Source: Candidatus Nealsoniibacteriota bacterium
GTDB lineage: Bacteria > Patescibacteriota > Minisyncoccia > Minisyncoccales > GWA2-38-27
Assembly: GCA_016867195.1 (NCBI GenBank)
Contig: VGKE01000010.1
Location: 1 to 8,247 of the forward strand
Direction of reading: 5' to 3'
Length of the DNA stretch: 8,247 bases
In this document: positions 6,916-8,247 of the stretch, in pieces
How positions within the stretch are numbered: the stretch's first letter is position 1
How the letters are laid out: every line of letters starts with the position of its first letter
The notes under the pieces: generated by a model
Databases searched by the model: none
What the model was told of the DNA's origin: nothing
What the model saw: only the letters and a program-made list of their open reading frames with translations
Position numbers and translations under genes: made by a program

Positions 6916-6979
6916 CCCCTCACATACTTTACGTTGTATCTTGAAAAATTTTAAAAGACAGCGCAAAGTATGTGAGGGG
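6916..6979 (-). promoter_or_regulatory. Leader hairpin that competes with the 23S processing stem
   Basis: Positions 6916-6930 and 6965-6979 are perfect 15-bp inverted repeats. The transcript strand from 6927 to about 6908 is also the 5' half of the stem that pairs with the 23S trailer (3531-3549). The leader therefore carries CCCCTCACATAC, almost a copy of the trailer's CCCCCACATAC. The 5' end of pre-23S can pair locally first, then exchange partners when the 3' end is made. The exchange is inferred; the complementarity is direct. Confidence 0.7.
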
Positions 6980-6992
6980 CTACCTGTTATTA

Positions 6993-7008
6993 TTTTTTCA
7001 AAGAACTT
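6993..7008 (-). promoter_or_regulatory. boxA antitermination site of the rRNA leader
   Basis: The minus strand reads AAGTTCTTTGAAAAAA, very close to the boxA known from Bacillus rRNA leaders (GTTCTTTGAAAA). BoxA RNA binds NusB and NusE (S10) to make RNA polymerase resist termination across untranslated rRNA. It lies about 75 nt upstream of the mature 23S, the expected place. Confidence 0.75.
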
Positions 7009-7016
7009 TCCCTTTG

Positions 7017-7074
7017 CCCCGTTAAATAGCCTTTTTTGGGCTAATTCCGCTTTTAATGGAATTATTTAACAGGG
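7017..7074 (-). promoter_or_regulatory. Three-way-junction structure in the 23S leader
   Basis: A 12-bp closing stem (7017-7028 with 7063-7074, one G-U pair in RNA) encloses two small arms: AGCC/GGCT (7028-7031 with 7039-7042) and AATTCC/GGAATT (7043-7048 with 7058-7063). I do not recognise a known riboswitch. It may be an rRNA leader fold or a processing site. Confidence 0.55.
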
Positions 7075-7077
7075 TAA

Positions 7078-7108
7078 TTAAAAACCGCTTCAGGGAAGCG
7101 ATTTTTAA
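7078..7108 (-). terminator. Terminator-like hairpin between promoter and 23S
   Basis: A 14-bp stem (7078-7091 with 7095-7108, one G-U pair in RNA) has a 3-nt loop and a CGCTTC/GAAGCG core. On the minus strand it ends in GAAGCGGTTTTTAATTA, a good intrinsic terminator shape, and it is nearly symmetric for the plus strand. It lies downstream of the promoter at 7208-7235 and upstream of boxA, so it could end transcripts from the membrane-protein gene or attenuate rRNA transcription. Confidence 0.6.
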
Positions 7109-7207
7109 TAGATATCACAAAAATCCAGAATCTATCCGCTTCCTTTGTCTTTCTCTTTAAACTGAAAATTATTCACTATGACTTTTCTTTTTATCATGTC
7201 TTTTCTA

Positions 7208-7235
7208 ATTTTAGCAAATCAAAAACACTTGTCAA
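7208..7235 (-). promoter_or_regulatory. Strong sigma70-type promoter upstream of the 23S-5S unit
   Basis: On the minus strand TTGACA (7235-7230) is separated by 16 nt from TAAAAT (7213-7208), with a TGC extended -10 just before it. The -35 box is a perfect consensus. A run of seven C (G on the transcribed sense) at 7236-7242 abuts the -35. Predicted start is near 7201, giving a leader of about 285 nt. It begins 34 nt after the stop of the upstream membrane-protein gene. No better promoter is seen closer to the 23S. Confidence 0.7.
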
Positions 7236-7268
7236 CCCCCCCTCCTTTTAAAAAAATGTTTTTAAATC

Positions 7269-7949
7269 TTAACCCCTTAACTTGTCTTTTAAGTTTCTGA
7301 GAATATCACCGGCAACTTCTTTTCCTGCCAAACCAAAAGCCAGTCCCCCGGAAATAACCAATAGAGCAACCAGACCGGTAAACAGGGTGAGAATCAGTTC
7401 TTTCCCAATCCCTAACTGTATCAATATGAGCAAAATGGCAAAAATCCAAATTGACCATTTAACGATTGTGCTGACCAACTGACCATAACCGAATTTTACT
7501 CCTTCCACTGCTGCCCGAAGCACTTTTTCCAGAATATCAGCGATAATTGCCGCTACTACGAAAATAAAAGCAGCAACCACGACATTCGGGAGATAATTCA
7601 AAACATCGGCAAGAAATTCGGCGAATTGGGTAAAGCCCAAAATCTCCACCGTAATTAACAAGAAAACAATCACTAAAACCCATTTAACAATCGCGCCGAT
7701 AAATCCTGAAGCGTCAACTTTAATCTCAGCTTTTTCCAAAGCCGTTCTCCAGCCCTCTTTCTCAAAAATTTTATTGAACTTTATTCTTTTTAGAACCTCT
7801 GCCACTAATTTACCAATTGCAACGGCAATAACCCACCCAATTAAAAATACAACAATTGCTCCAATTAATTTTGGAAGAAATCCAATAAATCCCTGCCAGA
7901 ATTTCAAAAGTTCGTTAATGGTTACTTCATACCAATCAATTAAAAGCAT
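7269..7949 (-). CDS. Polytopic membrane protein with conserved TM-helix repeats, MscS-related
   Basis: This 226-aa protein has about five membrane helices (roughly 21-47, 83-104, 115-139, 159-179 and 183-207). Two similar units, FLPKLIGAIVVFLIGWVIA (24-42) and YLPNVVVAAFIFVVAAIIA (119-137), match the conserved TM-helix pattern of the Pfam family I know as PF05552. The C-terminal GLAFGLAGKEVAGDILRNL (202-220) resembles the pore-helix end of small mechanosensitive channels. The beta domain that follows in canonical MscS is missing, as is usual for these short relatives. A role as a channel or osmotic-stress membrane protein is inferred from family resemblance. No Shine-Dalgarno precedes the ATG, which sits in an AT-rich leader with an in-frame stop just upstream. 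I see no clear promoter. It is on the strand of the rRNA genes but is separated from them by its own spacer and the promoter above. Confidence 0.85.
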   Translation of the reverse strand: MLLIDWYEVTINELLKFWQGFIGFLPKLIGAIVVFLIGWVIAVAIGKLVAEVLKRIKFNKIFEKEGWRTALEKAEIKVDASGFIGAIVKWVLVIVFLLITVEILGFTQFAEFLADVLNYLPNVVVAAFIFVVAAIIADILEKVLRAAVEGVKFGYGQLVSTIVKWSIWIFAILLILIQLGIGKELILTLFTGLVALLVISGGLAFGLAGKEVAGDILRNLKDKLRG

Positions 7950-7988
7950 GGTATTTTTTATTTAATTAAATTACTAAATCTCTCTTGC

Positions 7989-8022
7989 CCCGTAGTTCCC
8001 GTTGTAGCCAAGATACTACGGG
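7989..8022. repeat. Inverted repeat upstream of the membrane-protein gene
   Basis: Cccgtagt (7989-7996) and actacggg (8015-8022) are perfect 8-bp arms with an 18-nt loop. In the gene's orientation it lies in the presumed 5' UTR, 40-73 nt before the ATG. On the plus strand a T-run follows eight bases later, so it is a poor terminator in that direction. The function is unknown. Confidence 0.5.
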
Positions 8023-8088
8023 AGTCGACCTTTTTGCGTTACCATATAATATGCAAGAATTCATCGCGTTATTTACGTTCTAAAACCA

Positions 8089-8132
8089 ACCGAGAACTGT
8101 TCTCGGCAATATTGCCGAGAACAGTTCTCGGT
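8089..8132. repeat. Perfect 44-bp palindrome with nested hairpins
   Basis: The 22 bases 8089-8110 are the exact reverse complement of 8111-8132. Each half is itself an 8-bp inverted repeat, ccgagaac/gttctcgg with a single base between. It can fold as one long hairpin or as two small ones. The word gccgagaaca also appears in the 5S terminator (3273-3282), which suggests a shared repeat family. No U-run follows. Confidence 0.85.
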
Positions 8133-8150
8133 AGTTGCTAACTTACCATT

Positions 8151-8247
8151 TTACATTTTCGTCATTGCGAGGAGTGAAGCGACGAAGCAATCTCGTTATC
8201 TATATGTTTATGTTGGGATTGCTTCGCTGCGGCTCGCAATGACGTAG
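8151..8247. repeat. Terminal direct repeat, copy B
   Basis: This copy is identical over all 97 bases to the start of the window, with the same internal palindrome (cgtcattgcgag at 8160-8171 paired with 8233-8244). The bases just before it (ttgctaacttaccatt) have no counterpart at the other end, because the window begins there. Confidence 0.9.

Larger units (their letters stand above)
3541..6917 (-). rRNA. rrl: 23S ribosomal RNA, full length with multiple insertions
   Basis: The reverse complement matches bacterial 23S from its 5' region (GGTGGATGCC, TTTCCGAATGGGGAAACCC) to its 3' region (AGTACTAATAAATC). Conserved core elements are intact: GTAGCGGCGAGCG, AGCTGGTTCTCC, GACGGAAAGACCCC, GGGGATAACAGGCT, CACCTCGATGTCGGCTC and the sarcin-ricin loop AGTACGAGAGGACC (near 3760-3773). 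Total length is about 3,377 nt against about 2,900 in E. coli. The excess lies in separate insertions, each listed below, all in variable helices of the 5' half. None has the size or ORF of a group I or II intron. The ends pair in a 19-bp stem (3531-3549 with about 6908-6927, one bulged base), a standard RNase III processing stem. No 16S gene lies upstream. Boundaries are uncertain by several bases. Confidence 0.97.

Noticed and set aside
3541..6917. 23S as a decayed pseudogene
   Set aside because: The functional core motifs are all intact and the end-pairing stem and boxA are present; only variable helices are interrupted.
6743..7069. A 108-codon plus-strand frame over the 23S 5' end and leader
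   Set aside because: It runs antisense through conserved rRNA, processing stem and boxA, so it is not a gene.
7229..7250. GGAGG-like sequence followed by TTG as a start codon on the minus strand
   Set aside because: The frame stops after about 13 codons, and the TTG is better explained as part of the TTGACA -35 box.

Overview
The window looks like a chromosomal contig from an uncultivated, AT-rich bacterium with compact genes, most likely of the Candidate Phyla Radiation (Patescibacteria). That placement is an inference. It rests on an oversized 23S rRNA gene full of short palindromic insertions, a very short MreD, weak or absent Shine-Dalgarno sequences, and dispersed palindromic repeats of a style I associate with that group. 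Every gene is on the minus strand, so transcription runs from high to low coordinates. Protein genes use ordinary TAA stops, and nothing suggests an altered code.

Layout in transcription order. (1) 8247-7950: a 97-bp terminal repeat, a perfect 44-bp palindrome and a smaller inverted repeat. (2) 7949-7269: a 226-aa polytopic membrane protein of the conserved-TM-helix, MscS-related type. (3) 7268-6918: a 351-base rRNA leader with a strong promoter, a terminator-like hairpin, a three-way-junction fold, a boxA antitermination site and a hairpin that competes with the 23S processing stem. (4) About 6917-3541: a complete 23S rRNA gene, roughly 470 nt longer than that of E. coli because of at least six insertions. 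(5) 3540-3262: a spacer with a REP-like hairpin, the 5S gene inside a perfect 23-bp processing stem, then an intrinsic terminator. (6) 3214-179: mreC, mreD and mrdA (PBP2), overlapping one another and closed by a terminator that shares two bases with the mrdA stop codon. (7) 178-1: spacer and the second copy of the 97-bp repeat.

The two functional units are a 23S-5S transcription unit with no 16S or tRNA gene next to it, and a cell-elongation operon. In the latter, MreC and MreD are membrane scaffold proteins that position and activate the peptidoglycan transpeptidase PBP2. MreB and RodA, their usual partners, are not encoded here.

The most unusual feature is the 23S gene. Its conserved core (sarcin-ricin loop, peptidyl-transferase segments) looks intact, yet palindromic DNA sits in several variable helices. 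Two of these positions (helix 25 and helix 45) are the classic sites of excised intervening sequences in other bacteria. One insertion resembles a hairpin that also lies in the 23S-5S spacer.

The identical 97-bp ends could mean a circle of about 8,150 bp. I think it more likely that assembly stopped at a dispersed repeat.
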